Source: Sporosarcina ureae (GTDB lineage Bacteria > Bacillota > Bacilli > Bacillales_A > Planococcaceae). From it: 64,000 nt of DNA. Position 1 is the first letter of the stretch. Each line of letters begins with the position of its first letter. The stretch spans positions 496,001-560,000 of the forward strand of contig NZ_CP015207.1 of NCBI RefSeq assembly GCF_002101375.1, written 5' to 3'. Under the pieces are notes generated by a model that saw only the letters and a list, made by a program, of their open reading frames with translations, was not told the DNA's origin and searched no databases. Below, in pieces: positions 9,713 to 21,296 of the stretch. Both the position numbers and the translations under genes were made by a program.

Positions 9713-10634
9713 CCATTTCCGCCTTCACTTTCTCGATTACTTCAGCAGCACCTTGGTCACGTAAAATTCTACTGACTTCCTTACCGACTGCAACAGGATC
9801 TGTTCCTTTCACCGTTTCACGGAACACTTGAATTGCATCAGGAGACGCAATGAAACCAGTCATTTCCACTTCATTACCATCAAACTTTGCAAATCCTCCG
9901 ATTGGTACCTGGCAAGAACCATCCATTTCATTAAGGAACGTGCGCTCAGCCTGTAGCTCAATCCATGTGCTCTCATCTGTTAATTTCGCTAGTTCATCCA
10001 GTAATTCTGTATCGTCTTCACGACACTCAATCGCTAATGCACCTTGTCCAACTGCTGGAATACAATCTTCAATCGATAGGTGTTCTGTGACGATGTTGTC
10101 ATCCCAGCCCATACGCTTGAGTCCTGCAGCTGCTAAGAGGATTGCATCAAATTCACCATCTTGGAGCTTACGTAGACGTGTGTCAATATTGCCGCGTATC
10201 CACTTGATTTCTATATCTGGGCGCAACATCAATAACTGTGAGCTACGACGAAGACTTGATGTTCCGACAACCGCTCCAACTGGTAAATCCATGAAGCGAA
10301 CATGGTCGTTTGCGATGTATGCATCTCGTGGATCTACGCGTTTAGGGATACAGCCAACAGTCAAACCGTCTGGAATTACCGCTGGCATATCTTTCATGCT
10401 ATGTACGGCAAAATCAATTTCTTTATCAAACAATGCTTGCTGGATTTCTTTTACGAATAACCCTTTACCGCCAACTTTTGACAACATGACGTCCAAGATT
10501 TGATCACCTTTCGTCACAATCTCTTTCACTTCAAACTCAAATGGTGCACCTGCCTGCTTCATTTGTTCAATGAACCATTTCGTTTGAGTTAACGCCAGCT
10601 TACTTCTACGTGAACCTACAATAATTTTTCTCAC
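9705..10634 (-). CDS. hemC: hydroxymethylbilane synthase (porphobilinogen deaminase)
   Basis: It polymerises four porphobilinogens. The 309-residue protein has the N-terminal [12 protein letters not shown] motif, the [11 protein letters not shown] segment holding the catalytic Asp, the [11 protein letters not shown] arginine motif, and [11 protein letters not shown] with the cysteine that bears the dipyrromethane cofactor. It starts with GTG behind AAAGGAAG. It lies in an overlapping run with hemD and hemB. Confidence 0.97.
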   Translation of the reverse strand: MRKIIVGSRRSKLALTQTKWFIEQMKQAGAPFEFEVKEIVTKGDQILDVMLSKVGGKGLFVKEIQQALFDKEIDFAVHSMKDMPAVIPDGLTVGCIPKRVDPRDAYIANDHVRFMDLPVGAVVGTSSLRRSSQLLMLRPDIEIKWIRGNIDTRLRKLQDGEFDAILLAAAGLKRMGWDDNIVTEHLSIEDCIPAVGQGALAIECREDDTELLDELAKLTDESTWIELQAERTFLNEMDGSCQVPIGGFAKFDGNEVEMTGFIASPDAIQVFRETVKGTDPVAVGKEVSRILRDQGAAEVIEKVKAEMDA

Positions 10635-10649
10635 AAAACTCTTCCTTTC

Positions 10650-11480
10650 TTATATCCATAAATGAAATTGTGACAGCGTACTGCCCAAAAAGAAATTAAC
10701 GACCGTTAAGAGAAATGCAAATATCGTCATCCAGGCAAACTCCACTGATTGGAGCTTTCCCTTATAGTTGAAATAAATAACGGAAGAATAGATGAGTAAT
10801 ACTGCAAATGACCCCATAATTTTCACATCAAAAGGAGACCAATGTTCAAGCGCTACATACGCCCATTGAACACCGAATAATAAACTGACGAATAAAATCG
10901 GAATGCCGGTATAGATCGACATTTTCATTCCAACCATCGTCTGATGCAAATTAGGTAGACTGGAAAAGCGTTTTCCAAACTTCTTACTTTTTAAAACGTT
11001 ATAAACAATCAAATATAATACCGCGAAAACAAATGCTAACGCGAACACCGCATACGAGAGGATTGCTGATGTAATATGAACAAATAACACTTCTGAAATA
11101 AGTGAATCACCAACAGTGGAAGCTGTATATTTCAAATTGGAAAAGACATGAATCATTAAAAATACAAATCCAATAATATTCGTGAAAAATACCATGAAAT
11201 TCACTTTATAAATCAACTGGAACACGATAGATAATGTGACCAGCAACCATACATAAAAATAAATACCTTCAACTAGCGATAATACCGGAAAGCGCTTCAT
11301 CTGAATAATGTAAAGGGATAAAATCGCAGTTTGTGTAACCCATACGGTAACGATCAGCCAAAAAGCAATCCGTTGAAAATTTTTTGACTTCTTCAAGTAA
11401 TCAATTAAGTAAAAAACAAGACTGAGGGCATAAAGAACAATCATGACTTCCTGGAGCCTTGCGACGGTTAAATCAACCAT
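10650..11480 (-). CDS. hemX: HemX, CcsA-like membrane protein
   Basis: A 276-residue polytopic protein with about eight hydrophobic segments, of the cytochrome c assembly (CcsA/CcmC) superfamily. It sits where hemX sits in Bacillus, between hemA and hemC. In B. subtilis HemX lowers the cellular level of glutamyl-tRNA reductase and is not itself a heme-pathway enzyme. An AAAGGCAGAG ribosome binding site precedes the ATG. A terminator separates it from hemA, so it is probably the first gene of the hemXCDBL unit or is reached by read-through. Confidence 0.88.
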   Translation of the reverse strand: MVDLTVARLQEVMIVLYALSLVFYLIDYLKKSKNFQRIAFWLIVTVWVTQTAILSLYIIQMKRFPVLSLVEGIYFYVWLLVTLSIVFQLIYKVNFMVFFTNIIGFVFLMIHVFSNLKYTASTVGDSLISEVLFVHITSAILSYAVFALAFVFAVLYLIVYNVLKSKKFGKRFSSLPNLHQTMVGMKMSIYTGIPILFVSLLFGVQWAYVALEHWSPFDVKIMGSFAVLLIYSSVIYFNYKGKLQSVEFAWMTIFAFLLTVVNFFLGSTLSQFHLWI

Positions 11481-11647
11481 ATGCTATTCTCTGCCTTTCA
11501 AGCGAAAACCTCTCTTTTGCTAGTAAGGAGTGTTCGTCTATATTGTCTCAAATGAGAGGGTGTTACTGCAAATAATTGCATCCATAGTAAGTGTATTTCT
11601 ACTAGTGTGCCGAATGTTTATACATATATTGCTTATTTACCTGCATT

Positions 11648-11696
11648 AAAAAAGTGGGCCTGTATCATTCTTGTGAAAGACAGATACAGAACCACC
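11648..11696 (-). terminator. Rho-independent terminator between hemA and hemX
   Basis: GTGGTTCTGTATC pairs with GATACAGGCCCAC on the minus strand with a T6 tail, 5 nt after the hemA stop. It should make hemA partly monocistronic. Confidence 0.82.
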
Positions 11697-11701
11697 TGGG
11701 A

Positions 11702-13078
11702 TTAGTGTTGATAATGTACGTTCGTCACATCCACACCATCTGTTTTTTGATCAGCGCGTTTTTGAAGACGTTCTTTTGCTTGGAATGCCAGCTGTTCCTT
11801 TTCTGTTACGACATCTTCGGAAATTCCAAAGATTTGTTCAAAAAGTGCGAGTTTCTCTGCTGCTTTTTTATCAGTAGATAATTCTTTAGCCTGTAAAATA
11901 GGTTCTTTTAATAATTGATTAATAATTGATTTTGTATGCTTATTTAGAACTTTCTTTTCACGTTCTGTTAAATCTGGCATTTTATTTTCGATACTAAGCA
12001 TCGTTTCGCTCTGTATACGACTTGCCTTCTTGCGCAATGCAGAAATCATTGGCACAACACCAAGCGTTGTTAACCATTCTTTAAAAGCAACGACTTCTTG
12101 TTCAATCATCAGACCGATTTCATCAGCCGCACGCTTACGTTCAGCCAAATTCGCTTCGACGATGCCTTGCAGATCATCGATATCATACAAGAATACACTG
12201 CTTAGTTCACCGATTTTCGGATCAAGATCACGTGGCACAGCGATATCCACCATGAATAACGGCTTGCCTTTACGCAGTCTCTCTACAAAATCCATCAATT
12301 CATAATCGATGACATATTCAGTAGCGCCAGTGGAGCTGATTAAAATGTCTGCTTCAAGTAATAAACACTGCAACTCTTGCATAGATTTCGCTTCACCATT
12401 AAATTTCGCCGCCAGAATTTCTGCTTTAGAGAATGTTCGGTTGATTACAGTAATCTTCCCAACACCGCTCCCCTGCAAGTTCTTGACTGCTAATTCGCCC
12501 ATTGTACCTGCACCAAGAATAGCAATATGCTTATCCTTAAGTGAACCGAAAATTTTTCTCCCCAGTTCTACTGCCGCATAGGAAACTGACACAGCATTTT
12601 CACCAATTGCTGTGTCGGTATGTGCTTTCTTCGCTGTCGTAATTGCTTGTTTAAATAATTCATTGAATACGGTACCCGTTGTACCAATGTTTTGCGCGGC
12701 GAAAAAACTACTGCGCACTTGTCCTAAAATTTGCGTTTCACCAAGTACCATTGAATCAATGCCTGCAGTTACACGTAATAAATGTTCCACTGCACCATCT
12801 TCTTCATGAATAATTAAGTGACTCGAAAATTCCTCGATGGGAATAGAAAACCAATCAGCAAGGAATTTTTTTATATAATATCGTCCTGTATGAATCTGAT
12901 CAACTACCGCATAGATTTCAGTACGGTTACAAGTAGAAATAATGATGTTTTCCAAGATGCTCTTTTGCTGTTGCAATGTTTGCATCGCTTGTGGCAAATC
13001 AGCCTCGACGAATGATAGCTTCTCTCTAATTTCGACAGGGGCGGTTCGGTGATTAACACCGACAACGACTGTATACAT
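11702..13078 (-). CDS. hemA: glutamyl-tRNA reductase
   Basis: The first and usually rate-limiting step of C5 heme synthesis: NADPH reduction of glutamyl-tRNA to glutamate-1-semialdehyde. The protein has 458 residues. GVNHRTAP lies at residues 7-14 and the catalytic cysteine is Cys50 in [10 protein letters not shown]. The NADPH site is [12 protein letters not shown] near residue 190, and the C-terminal helices form the dimerisation domain. AAAGGTGTG sets the ATG at 13078, starting MYTVVVG; an upstream in-frame extension lacks a ribosome binding site. Confidence 0.96.
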   Translation of the reverse strand: MYTVVVGVNHRTAPVEIREKLSFVEADLPQAMQTLQQQKSILENIIISTCNRTEIYAVVDQIHTGRYYIKKFLADWFSIPIEEFSSHLIIHEEDGAVEHLLRVTAGIDSMVLGETQILGQVRSSFFAAQNIGTTGTVFNELFKQAITTAKKAHTDTAIGENAVSVSYAAVELGRKIFGSLKDKHIAILGAGTMGELAVKNLQGSGVGKITVINRTFSKAEILAAKFNGEAKSMQELQCLLLEADILISSTGATEYVIDYELMDFVERLRKGKPLFMVDIAVPRDLDPKIGELSSVFLYDIDDLQGIVEANLAERKRAADEIGLMIEQEVVAFKEWLTTLGVVPMISALRKKASRIQSETMLSIENKMPDLTEREKKVLNKHTKSIINQLLKEPILQAKELSTDKKAAEKLALFEQIFGISEDVVTEKEQLAFQAKERLQKRADQKTDGVDVTNVHYQH

Positions 13079-13116
13079 TAGGTGCTCACACCTTTCGGAA
13101 TCATTTTCGTACATTC

Positions 13117-13122
13117 ATTATA
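13117..13122 (-). promoter_or_regulatory. candidate -10 box for hemA
   Basis: A perfect TATAAT on the minus strand 39 nt upstream of the hemA start. The -35 region is poor (TTCCGA at an 18-nt spacing), so the promoter is only tentative. Confidence 0.4.
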
Positions 13123-13207
13123 ACATACATAGCGCTTTAGTCGGAATGCAATTTGTGAACATCGTTTGAAGTCATAATGTAACAATTCGATCAAATTAAC
13201 TCGTTGC

Positions 13208-13789
13208 TTACATGCGACTTTCAATTTCGCGCCATGCTTCATCCATACCCATGCCTTTTTCAGATGAAAACAGGATGAGCGGCTCGTGTATTTCCATGTT
13301 AAATGTTGTACGCACAACTTTCTTATGCTTCTCCCATTTACCTTTAGGTATTTTATCCGCTTTTGTCGCCACGACAATCGTCGGGATATTGTAATGGGAA
13401 AGAAAATCATGCATCATGCAATCGTCTTTTGTCGGTGGATGACGTAAATCAACAATCTGCACTACTGCACGTAATTCTTCTCGGGACGTAATATATTGTT
13501 CAATCATACCGCCCCATTTTTCTTTTTCTGTTTTTGACACTTTCGCATAGCCGTACCCTGGTACGTCGACGAAAAATAACTTTTCTTCAATTTTATAAAA
13601 ATTGAGTGTTTGGGTCTTTCCTGGCTTTGAAGATGTACGTGCTAAACTTTTGCGCCCGATCATTTTATTAATGAAGGAAGATTTCCCTACATTCGAACGA
13701 CCGGCTAACGCAAATTCAGGATAACCTTCTGTTGGATATTGTTCAGGACGAACGGCACTCATAATCATTTCAACGTTATGGACTTTCAT
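13208..13789 (-). CDS. engB: ribosome biogenesis GTPase EngB/YsxC
   Basis: A 193-residue TRAFAC GTPase needed for 50S subunit maturation. The G1 loop is GRSNVGKSS near residue 31, G3 is DVPGYGYAK and G4 is [15 protein letters not shown] precedes the ATG, which overlaps the lon stop codon (ATGA). The lon-engB pairing is the usual Bacillus arrangement. Confidence 0.96.
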   Translation of the reverse strand: MKVHNVEMIMSAVRPEQYPTEGYPEFALAGRSNVGKSSFINKMIGRKSLARTSSKPGKTQTLNFYKIEEKLFFVDVPGYGYAKVSKTEKEKWGGMIEQYITSREELRAVVQIVDLRHPPTKDDCMMHDFLSHYNIPTIVVATKADKIPKGKWEKHKKVVRTTFNMEIHEPLILFSSEKGMGMDEAWREIESRM

Positions 13790-16107
13790 TTCTTTTCCTC
13801 CAAAGCGATATCGAGTACTTCATGAGCATCCGACACGAGTTTAAATGTTAGTTCTTTTCTTACACTATCTGGAATATCATCCAAGTCGCGTTCATTATCT
13901 GACGGAATGATAATCGTTCGCAATCCTGCACGATGAGCACTAAGCGTTTTTTGTTTTAGTCCACCAATAGGTAGTACACGTCCACGCAACGTCACTTCTC
14001 CTGTCATACCGACTTCACGGCGTATCGGGCGTTCCGTCAATGCGGATACTAGTGCTGTTACGATGGTTATACCGGCGGAAGGTCCATCTTTTGGCGTGGC
14101 GCCTTCCGGAACGTGAATATGAATATCCCACTTTTCATGGAAATCAGGATCTATATGGAATGTCATGGCTTTGGAACGCACATAAGATAATGCGGTTTGT
14201 GCTGATTCCTTCATGACATCTCCAAGTTTACCTGTCAACAGTAATTTGCCTTTACCTGGTGATAATGATACTTCAATTTGCAGTGTATCTCCACCTACAG
14301 ATGTATAGGCGAGTCCAGTGGCCATACCTACCTGATTGACAGTTTCTGCCTGTCCAAAGCGAAAACGCTTTTTGCCAAGTAAAGCTTCTAATGATTTCGG
14401 GCTCACTGTTAGACTTTTTTTATCACCTGCCAGAATTTGACGTGCGGCTTTACGACAAATGCTGGCAATTTCACGCTCAAGTGAACGTACACCAGCTTCA
14501 CGTGTATAATATCGTACAATTTCTAGAACTGCTTCTTCCTGGAAACGAAGTTGTGCCTTCTTTAGACCATGTTCCTTCATCTGTTTAGGAATCAAATGGT
14601 GGATTGCTATTGATTGTTTTTCCTGTTCTGTATAACCGGGGATCGAAATGATTTCCATACGGTCACGCAATGGACCCGGAATAGCCCCCAGATCATTCGA
14701 AGTCGCAATGAATAACACACTCGAAAGATCGTACGGCTCTTCTATATAATGATCACTAAAATTACTGTTTTGTTCAGGATCCAGCACTTCTAGCATAGCA
14801 GACGATGGATCTCCTCGGAAATCATTAGACATTTTATCAATTTCATCGAGTAAGAAGACTGGGTTGACAGTGCCTGCCTTTTTCATACTTTGGATAATAC
14901 GCCCAGGCATCGCGCCTACGTAAGTTCGACGATGACCACGGATTTCAGATTCATCACGGACACCACCTAGTGATATGCGAACAAATTCACGTCCTAGTGA
15001 CTCAGCGATAGAACGGGCTAATGAGGTTTTACCCACTCCTGGAGGACCATCCAGGCAAAGAATCGGTCCACGCAGTGAATTTGTCATCTGACGCACAGCG
15101 AGATACTCTAGAATTCGTTCTTTAACGTTTTCCAACCCTTCATGATCACGATTCAAAATCTCTTCTGACCGGGATAAATCGAGCTGATCTTCTGTCGCAT
15201 GAGTCCATGGCAGCGTAATGAGCCACTCAATATAATTACGAATGATACCACTTTCAGCCGAAACAGAAGGGATCTTCTCATAACGTTCCAACTCACGCTC
15301 TGCTGTATCCTTAACAGATTGTGGCATATTTGCTTCTTCAATTTTCAATTTCAGTTCGGACACTTCAAGACCTTTACCATCTTTATCGCCTAGTTCAGTT
15401 TGAATTGCCTTTAACTGTTCGCGTAAATAAAACTCTTTTTGTGTGCGTTCCATTGCATCTTTCACGCGTTCATTAATCTTTTGTTCAAGCTCCATGATTT
15501 CCTGTTCATTATACATTCGACTAATAAGCCATTCCAAACGTTCAGGCACGTCCAGTATTTCAAGCACTTCTTGTTTTGCTGTTAATTTTAACGGCAAATT
15601 TGATGCAATCATATCTGCTAACCTACCTGGTTCTTGAATGCTTTCAACCGTCTCCAGTGTTTCATCGGAAATTCTTTTGCTATTCTTCGCATATCGCTTG
15701 AACTGTGCAACAAGTGAACGCATCAGCGCTTCTGCTTCTGCGTCTTTTTCTTCGCTTTCCTCATAACACGTGACATTGACAACTGGATACAGGTCAGCTT
15801 CTTGGTAACTGCTCCACTCTGCTCTATGTATACCTTCGATTAATACACGATATGTACCATTTGGTAATTGAGTCATTGATTTAATATTCGCTAGAGTACC
15901 AATTTCATGCAAATCATCTTTTTCTGGATTTTCCAAACTCAAATCTTTCTGAGTCGCAAGGAAAACTTCATGATTACCAGCTAATGAGTGTTCAATTGCA
16001 AAAATCGAGCGTTCACGGCCAACATCTATATGTAAAAGCATCGTCGGATAAACAATCACTCCGCGAAGTGGCAATAATGGGATGTTCTGTTTTTGAATCG
16101 TCGGCAT
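13786..16107 (-). CDS. lon: endopeptidase La, ATP-dependent protease Lon
   Basis: A 773-residue LonA-type protease. It has an N-terminal substrate-binding domain to about residue 205, a coiled-coil stretch, an AAA+ module with Walker [12 protein letters not shown] and Walker [12 protein letters not shown], and a C-terminal S16 domain with the catalytic Ser in [10 protein letters not shown] and the Lys in GGLKQKTL. It degrades unfolded and regulatory proteins. The ATG follows GGAGGTGG. In B. subtilis a lonB gene lies between clpX and lonA; here the 130 nt between them holds only a terminator. Confidence 0.97.
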   Translation of the reverse strand: MPTIQKQNIPLLPLRGVIVYPTMLLHIDVGRERSIFAIEHSLAGNHEVFLATQKDLSLENPEKDDLHEIGTLANIKSMTQLPNGTYRVLIEGIHRAEWSSYQEADLYPVVNVTCYEESEEKDAEAEALMRSLVAQFKRYAKNSKRISDETLETVESIQEPGRLADMIASNLPLKLTAKQEVLEILDVPERLEWLISRMYNEQEIMELEQKINERVKDAMERTQKEFYLREQLKAIQTELGDKDGKGLEVSELKLKIEEANMPQSVKDTAERELERYEKIPSVSAESGIIRNYIEWLITLPWTHATEDQLDLSRSEEILNRDHEGLENVKERILEYLAVRQMTNSLRGPILCLDGPPGVGKTSLARSIAESLGREFVRISLGGVRDESEIRGHRRTYVGAMPGRIIQSMKKAGTVNPVFLLDEIDKMSNDFRGDPSSAMLEVLDPEQNSNFSDHYIEEPYDLSSVLFIATSNDLGAIPGPLRDRMEIISIPGYTEQEKQSIAIHHLIPKQMKEHGLKKAQLRFQEEAVLEIVRYYTREAGVRSLEREIASICRKAARQILAGDKKSLTVSPKSLEALLGKKRFRFGQAETVNQVGMATGLAYTSVGGDTLQIEVSLSPGKGKLLLTGKLGDVMKESAQTALSYVRSKAMTFHIDPDFHEKWDIHIHVPEGATPKDGPSAGITIVTALVSALTERPIRREVGMTGEVTLRGRVLPIGGLKQKTLSAHRAGLRTIIIPSDNERDLDDIPDSVRKELTFKLVSDAHEVLDIALEEKK

Positions 16108-16172
16108 GAAAAGCCACCTCCAAATATGTTATGTATATGTATGTGTAATGCGCATATAAAATCTTATGTAAG

Positions 16173-16218
16173 AAAAAGCCGACTGCCGAACGTATAAGAT
16201 ACGCATCGGTGGAGCCGG
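16173..16218 (-). terminator. Rho-independent terminator of clpX
   Basis: A long imperfect hairpin on the minus strand (GCCGGCTCCACCGATGCGTATC against ATACGTTCGGCAGTCGGC) with a T-run, 20 nt past the clpX stop. Confidence 0.8.
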
Positions 16219-16237
16219 CCCTTTTGCCTTTTCGGCG

Positions 16238-17506
16238 TTATGCGGTATTTTTTTCGTTATCTGATTCGTATACAGATCCGTCTTCTCTGTGTAAAATCGG
16301 AGTAGACTTTCCAAGAACAGAATCCCTCGTAATGATACATTTCTTCACTTCTTCGAGTGAAGGTAGATCGTACATTACATCCAACATGATGTTTTCAATA
16401 ATGGAACGAAGCCCACGTGCACCTGTCTTACGAGCAATCGCTTCTTTTGCGATTTCGATCAAAGCATCATCTTCAAATTGAAGTTCTACATCATCTAGTT
16501 CAACCATCTTCTGGTATTGTTTGACGATCGCATTTTTCGGCTCAGTTAGAATTTGATACAATGTATCTTCATCTAATGTATCGAGTGTTGCAATTACCGG
16601 CAAACGACCGATGAATTCTGGAATCAAACCGTATGATTGGAGATCTTCAGGAATCAATTTAGCCAATAGGCTATCTTCTTCATTGATTTCTTGCTTGGAC
16701 TCAGAACCGAAACCGATGACTTTACGTCCGATACGGCGTTTAACGATATCTTCAATACCATCAAATGCTCCACCTACCACGAATAAGATATTCGTTGTAT
16801 CGATTTGCAAGAATTCTTGATGAGGATGCTTACGGCCACCTTGTGGTGGTACGCTTGCAACTGTTCCTTCAAGAATCTTCAGCAACGCTTGTTGCACACC
16901 TTCACCAGATACGTCACGAGTAATCGACGCATTCTCAGATTTACGAGCTACCTTGTCGATTTCATCAATGTAGATAATACCTTTTTCAGCTTTATCAATA
17001 TCGAAGTCTGCTGCTTGAATTAATTTCAAGAGAATATTCTCTACGTCTTCCCCAACGTAGCCTGCTTCAGTTAATGAAGTCGCATCTGCAATCGCAAATG
17101 GCACATCCAAAATACGAGCCAACGTTTGTGCTAGTAATGTTTTACCGCTACCAGTTGGTCCGATTAAGACGATGTTGGATTTAGCCAGCTCGACTTCATC
17201 AATTTTACTGCCTGAATTTACTCGTTTGTAATGATTGTATACCGCTACTGCGAGTGATTTCTTTGCGCGATCTTGCCCGATGATATAGTCATCGAGGATA
17301 CCTTGGATTTCTCTTGGTTTCGGTACATCTTTTAGCTCGAAGCCTTCTTCAAGACCTACTTCCTCTTCCACGATTTCCGCACAAAGTTCAACGCATTCAT
17401 CACAAATATAAACACCTTGACCTGCTACCAATTTGCGGACTTGCTCTTGAGATTTCCCACAAAAAGAACAGCTCAGGTTATCGTTTTCATCATTAAATTT
17501 GAACAT
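16238..17506 (-). CDS. clpX: ATP-dependent Clp protease ATP-binding subunit ClpX
   Basis: A 422-residue AAA+ unfoldase that feeds ClpP. The N-terminal zinc-binding domain has [11 protein letters not shown] and [10 protein letters not shown]. Walker A is [11 protein letters not shown], the GYVGEDV pore loop follows, Walker B is [11 protein letters not shown], and the RKH loop is [20 protein letters not shown] is the sensor II region. AGGGGTG sets the ATG at 17506; a GTG three codons earlier is part of this ribosome binding site. Confidence 0.97.
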   Translation of the reverse strand: MFKFNDENDNLSCSFCGKSQEQVRKLVAGQGVYICDECVELCAEIVEEEVGLEEGFELKDVPKPREIQGILDDYIIGQDRAKKSLAVAVYNHYKRVNSGSKIDEVELAKSNIVLIGPTGSGKTLLAQTLARILDVPFAIADATSLTEAGYVGEDVENILLKLIQAADFDIDKAEKGIIYIDEIDKVARKSENASITRDVSGEGVQQALLKILEGTVASVPPQGGRKHPHQEFLQIDTTNILFVVGGAFDGIEDIVKRRIGRKVIGFGSESKQEINEEDSLLAKLIPEDLQSYGLIPEFIGRLPVIATLDTLDEDTLYQILTEPKNAIVKQYQKMVELDDVELQFEDDALIEIAKEAIARKTGARGLRSIIENIMLDVMYDLPSLEEVKKCIITRDSVLGKSTPILHREDGSVYESDNEKNTA

Positions 17507-17531
17507 TATGCTCACCCCTATTCAAGTGAAT

Positions 17532-17560
17532 ATACTACAAGATTACCATGACTTAATCAA
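17532..17560 (-). promoter_or_regulatory. candidate sigma-A promoter of clpX
   Basis: TTGATT at 17555-17560, a 17-nt spacer and TAGTAT at 17532-17537 on the minus strand, 26 nt before the clpX start. Confidence 0.5.
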
Positions 17561-17666
17561 CTATTTAGAACTTATTGACCGATAACACCCAGCCAGATAT
17601 GTATAGTTATTTATGTTCTAGCTTGTGGAGTTTCAGTAAGACTATACATGAAATTCTTTTATTTAA

Positions 17667-17700
17667 GAAAAACAAGGTACGGGCAAACCGTACCTTGTTG
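17667..17700 (-). terminator. Rho-independent terminator of tig
   Basis: Perfect stem CAACAAGGTACGG / CCGTACCTTGTT with a T-run on the minus strand, 16 nt after the tig stop. Confidence 0.9.
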
Positions 17701-17716
17701 CATTCATATAGAAAGA

Positions 17717-19003
17717 TTAGTCGATGATTTTTGCATTGTCAACAAGTAGTTGTACTGTTTTATTGAAACGAAGGTCGTTCTCAAGTACAGATGTGCCACC
17801 AAGAGTAGTCTTGATTTGCTCCACGTCCATACCGAATTGTTCAGACATCTTTTCAAGTTCAGCATGTACTTCTTCCTCAGGCACTTCTACTTTTTCAGCT
17901 GCGCCGATTGCTTCAAGTGTCAATGAAACGCGTACGCGGCTTAATGCGTCGTCTTTCATTTGATCGCGAAGTGTTTGCTCGTCTTGTCCAGAGAACTGGA
18001 AGTAAAGATCCAAGTTCATACCTTGCATTTGAAGACGTTGTTCGAAGTCCTGCATCATACGATCCGTTTCCGAATCGATCATCGCTTGTGGAATTTCCAT
18101 TTCAGCGTTGCTTGCAGCTTGTTCTACTAGATCGTCACGAAGAGCTGTTTCAGAATCATTCTTCTTCACTTCTTCAGCTTCTTCTTTCAACTTCGTGCGT
18201 AGCTCTTCTACTGAAGAAACACTCTCGTCGATTTCTTTTGCTAACTCATCATCAAGTTCTGGAACTTCTTTAGACTTGATTTCGTTAACTTTCACTTTGA
18301 ATGTAGCAGGCTTACCAGCTAATTCAGCAGCATGATATTCTTCAGGGAAAGTGATTTCGATTTCTTTTTCTTCTCCTGTTTTCATGCCTACTACTTGCTC
18401 TTCGAATCCTGGAATAAATGAACCAGAACCAACTTCAAGTTCGTAGTTTTCTGACTGTCCGCCTTCGAAAGCTTCACCATCAGCGAATCCTTCGAAATCG
18501 ATTGTAGCAGTATCGCCATCTTTCACAACGCCATCTTCTTTGACTACCATTTCTGCTAGTGCTTCAGTACGTTGTTGAAGCTGTGCGTCTACTTCTTCAT
18601 CTGTTACTTCAACTGATTGACGAGTTACTTCAAGACCTTTGTATTCACCAAGCTTAACTTCCGGCTTAAGCGCTACGATTGCAGTGAAAACAACAGGTTC
18701 GCCTTTTTCTAGCTTTTCGATGTCGATTTCAGGAGCTGCGATTGGATCTACGTCTGCTTCGTCTACTGCAGCAGAGTATGCTCCAGGAAGTACGATATCG
18801 ATAGCGTCATTGTAAAGTGATTCTTCACCGTACATTTTGTTGAACATTTTGCGTGGCATTTTCCCCTTACGGAAACCAGGTGCCTGTACTTTCTTTACTA
18901 CTTTTTTGAACGCTTCATCCAGTGCTTCGTTGAAACGATCTACGGAAACTTCAAATGTAAGTTTCCCTTCACTGCCTTCTAATTTTTCCCATTTAACTGT
19001 CAT
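17717..19003 (-). CDS. tig: trigger factor
   Basis: A 428-residue ribosome-bound chaperone. The ribosome-docking signature is [12 protein letters not shown] near residue 43. The FKBP-type peptidyl-prolyl isomerase domain is around residues 160-245 ([20 protein letters not shown]), and the C-terminal helical arms follow. GGAGGTC places the ATG at 19003. It is monocistronic, with its own terminator ahead of clpX. Confidence 0.96.
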   Translation of the reverse strand: MTVKWEKLEGSEGKLTFEVSVDRFNEALDEAFKKVVKKVQAPGFRKGKMPRKMFNKMYGEESLYNDAIDIVLPGAYSAAVDEADVDPIAAPEIDIEKLEKGEPVVFTAIVALKPEVKLGEYKGLEVTRQSVEVTDEEVDAQLQQRTEALAEMVVKEDGVVKDGDTATIDFEGFADGEAFEGGQSENYELEVGSGSFIPGFEEQVVGMKTGEEKEIEITFPEEYHAAELAGKPATFKVKVNEIKSKEVPELDDELAKEIDESVSSVEELRTKLKEEAEEVKKNDSETALRDDLVEQAASNAEMEIPQAMIDSETDRMMQDFEQRLQMQGMNLDLYFQFSGQDEQTLRDQMKDDALSRVRVSLTLEAIGAAEKVEVPEEEVHAELEKMSEQFGMDVEQIKTTLGGTSVLENDLRFNKTVQLLVDNAKIID

Positions 19004-19248
19004 ATGTATGACCTCCAAATCATTTGCAATACTTTTATTTTTATTTTAATCAATTATACCTTCGCATGATTGTATCTGAATTTTTTCTGTACATCCTAAA
19101 AAAATCTTCGACACTCTTTGAAGGCTTTATCTGAATCAGCTCATTTTGTTCCGCTTGTAAGAAGCGACAACGTTACTGAGGACAGATAAGCAGTTGACAA
19201 CCATTTTAGTATAACATAGTCTATTCATCTTTCAAGAATTAATCACTG

Positions 19249-20214
19249 TCAGCTTTCCATTTCTTCATCCACCGAACGTATGAACGATAGTAATGAAGAC
19301 TCCGTCGTTTGCTGACCGTACAATAACTGCTTTGTATACGCGACATACTCGCCCGCCACCTCTTCTGCCGTGTAAGGACCCCAGTGGAATGGAAACAGCA
19401 AGACACTGTACTTGAGGATCAAATTGACTACTAATTCACTAGCTGTTGGATCTTTCTCAAATTGTGCTTTTGCGAGAAACTGCACTTCCCCAATAAATTG
19501 ATCTTCCTCGGGTGAAACGAGTCTTGATGGATTAACTTCCGTTTCAAAGTGGTATTTACGAACAGCTAACGATTCCTGATATCCCACTTGTTGCAATAAC
19601 ATCAACGCATAGGTCTTAACAACCGGCAACATATCCTCTGCTTCAATCACCTCTACCAACAACGGAATGTATGGCTGTAATTTCTGATGTTGCAATGACA
19701 ATAAGAATTCCTGTTGCTCCATCGAACCCATTTGGTGAAATTGCTCGCTTGTAATAGAAGGCTCCTCAATGGAAGGTTCTTCATAACGAGTAGATAATCG
19801 ACTATTCAACTCTCGCAAATATTGAAACTTCTGTAAACTATGTTGTGGAATGATTTCTTTCTCTAACAGACCTTGTATCGTCAGCTCTACCTCATCGTAT
19901 TGCTGTAGTTGGATTGAAATCGAAAGGTAAAGCTCAAGTATTTCTATGTAATCGCCTGCTTGGTTCTGCATAGCAAGAAGTGCGAATTCTTTTGCTCGTT
20001 CATACTCTTTCATTTCATATAAAGAAATAGCTAGACCATCAAAAACCGTGTAATCTTCGGGATCAATTTCCAATACAGATTCGAAATTCCGAACCGCTTC
20101 TTGATGAAGATCACGTTCCATTGCCAGTCTACCTTCTCGATGAAGACGTTCGAGTGTTCCAGGAAAGACGACTACATTTCCTTTTCTAATAACTTGTCTG
20201 CGCTTCTTTTGCAT
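19249..20214 (-). CDS. tetratricopeptide repeat protein (YsoA-like)
   Basis: About 321 residues. The N-terminal half contains TPR-like helices: EGRLAMERDLHQEAVRNFES, LEIDPEDYTVFDGLAISLYE, and a further pair to about residue 130. The C-terminal half is all-helical without a recognised domain. B. subtilis has a TPR protein (YsoA) at this place next to tig, which fits. It is cytoplasmic, with no signal peptide. AGGTGAT precedes the ATG at 20214. The interaction partner is unknown. Confidence 0.75.
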   Translation of the reverse strand: MQKKRRQVIRKGNVVVFPGTLERLHREGRLAMERDLHQEAVRNFESVLEIDPEDYTVFDGLAISLYEMKEYERAKEFALLAMQNQAGDYIEILELYLSISIQLQQYDEVELTIQGLLEKEIIPQHSLQKFQYLRELNSRLSTRYEEPSIEEPSITSEQFHQMGSMEQQEFLLSLQHQKLQPYIPLLVEVIEAEDMLPVVKTYALMLLQQVGYQESLAVRKYHFETEVNPSRLVSPEEDQFIGEVQFLAKAQFEKDPTASELVVNLILKYSVLLFPFHWGPYTAEEVAGEYVAYTKQLLYGQQTTESSLLSFIRSVDEEMES

Positions 20215-20301
20215 TGTAATCACCTGCCTGCTTTGTTACTTTCACTATAGCACAGCACTCTAAACCGATTCCACCTTGACGCAATGAATGACAGTAAGCG
20301 A

Positions 20302-21228
20302 TTATACTATCGGTTTATCTACGACATACCACTTATGCTGATCCACTTCACAAATGACTGGCTGATCTGTAGTGGTCCCAATATATTCCCCATCGGTGTG
20401 GCAACCTACTACTCGATCCGTCTCAATAATGAATTGGTCATTCTTATAAGTAGAAACTCCTTTTAACTTCGTATGACTTCCATTGAATACAGTTAAAAAC
20501 ACTGCTAAAAATTTCAGCACAGAAATAGAGTGGATGACTGTCAGCTCAAACTCTCCATCATCATAAATAGAATAAGGAGAAATTTTCATGCCGCCACCGT
20601 AGTATTTTTGATTACTGACGGTGATCATCCAGACATTCTCAAATATGCGAGTGTCTGAATCAATTTGAATTTTCGCGTTAAATGGTTTGAAGGCTAGTAA
20701 ACTACGCGCTACGGTCAGAGCATACACTATGCTGCCAAGCTTCCATTTATTTAACGTCTTTTTAATAGTAGATTGTCCAACTGCCAATGAAATATCCGCA
20801 TCTAAGCCGAAACCACAGTTGCTTGCAAAATAACGTTGATGCACGTCGCTCAATTTCACGGAGCCAAAGTCCACGGTTTTTCTATTAGCCGGTTCTATTG
20901 CGATATAAGATTCCACTTCCTGCAAATTATTGAATGCTGGAAACGTCCTTGCGAAATCATTACCGGACCCCGCTTTCATGACCCCGACAGTTACAAGAGG
21001 ATAACCTGCAACACCATTTAGCACTTCATGGATTGTCCCATCCCCACCTATTACGATGATCAATAACGAAACGGTGGTTTGTTTAGCAAGTTGCTGTGCA
21101 AGTTCTTCCGCATGATTATGTCGCTCGGTCAGATGAAATGGATAGCTGATATTCTTTCGCAAGCTTGCCCATAACTTGGCCCCTTTACCATCTCCAGCTT
21201 GTTCATTTATGATGAAATGTACATCCAT
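20302..21228 (-). CDS. diacylglycerol/lipid kinase family protein (YegS/DgkB-like)
   Basis: About 308 residues with the DAGK catalytic domain: FIINEQAGDGKGAKLW at the N-terminus and the nucleotide loop VIGGDGTIHEVLNGV near residue 60, followed by GSGNDFAR. The C-terminal beta-sandwich contains YYGGGMKISPYSIYDDGEFEL. DgkB phosphorylates diacylglycerol released by lipoteichoic acid synthesis, while other relatives act on other lipids, so the substrate is open. GAAAGAGGCGG sets the start at 21228. Confidence 0.85.
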   Translation of the reverse strand: MDVHFIINEQAGDGKGAKLWASLRKNISYPFHLTERHNHAEELAQQLAKQTTVSLLIIVIGGDGTIHEVLNGVAGYPLVTVGVMKAGSGNDFARTFPAFNNLQEVESYIAIEPANRKTVDFGSVKLSDVHQRYFASNCGFGLDADISLAVGQSTIKKTLNKWKLGSIVYALTVARSLLAFKPFNAKIQIDSDTRIFENVWMITVSNQKYYGGGMKISPYSIYDDGEFELTVIHSISVLKFLAVFLTVFNGSHTKLKGVSTYKNDQFIIETDRVVGCHTDGEYIGTTTDQPVICEVDQHKWYVVDKPIV

Positions 21229-21296
21229 ACGGACCGCCTCTTTCAAAAGCCTTTTCATCATAGTAGCAGACTACCAATTAACATACTAGACCATTG

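Noticed and set aside
9850..10503. 217-codon plus-strand frame opposite hemC
   Set aside because: Antisense shadow of a clear hemC gene; Ser/Pro-rich and with no start signal.
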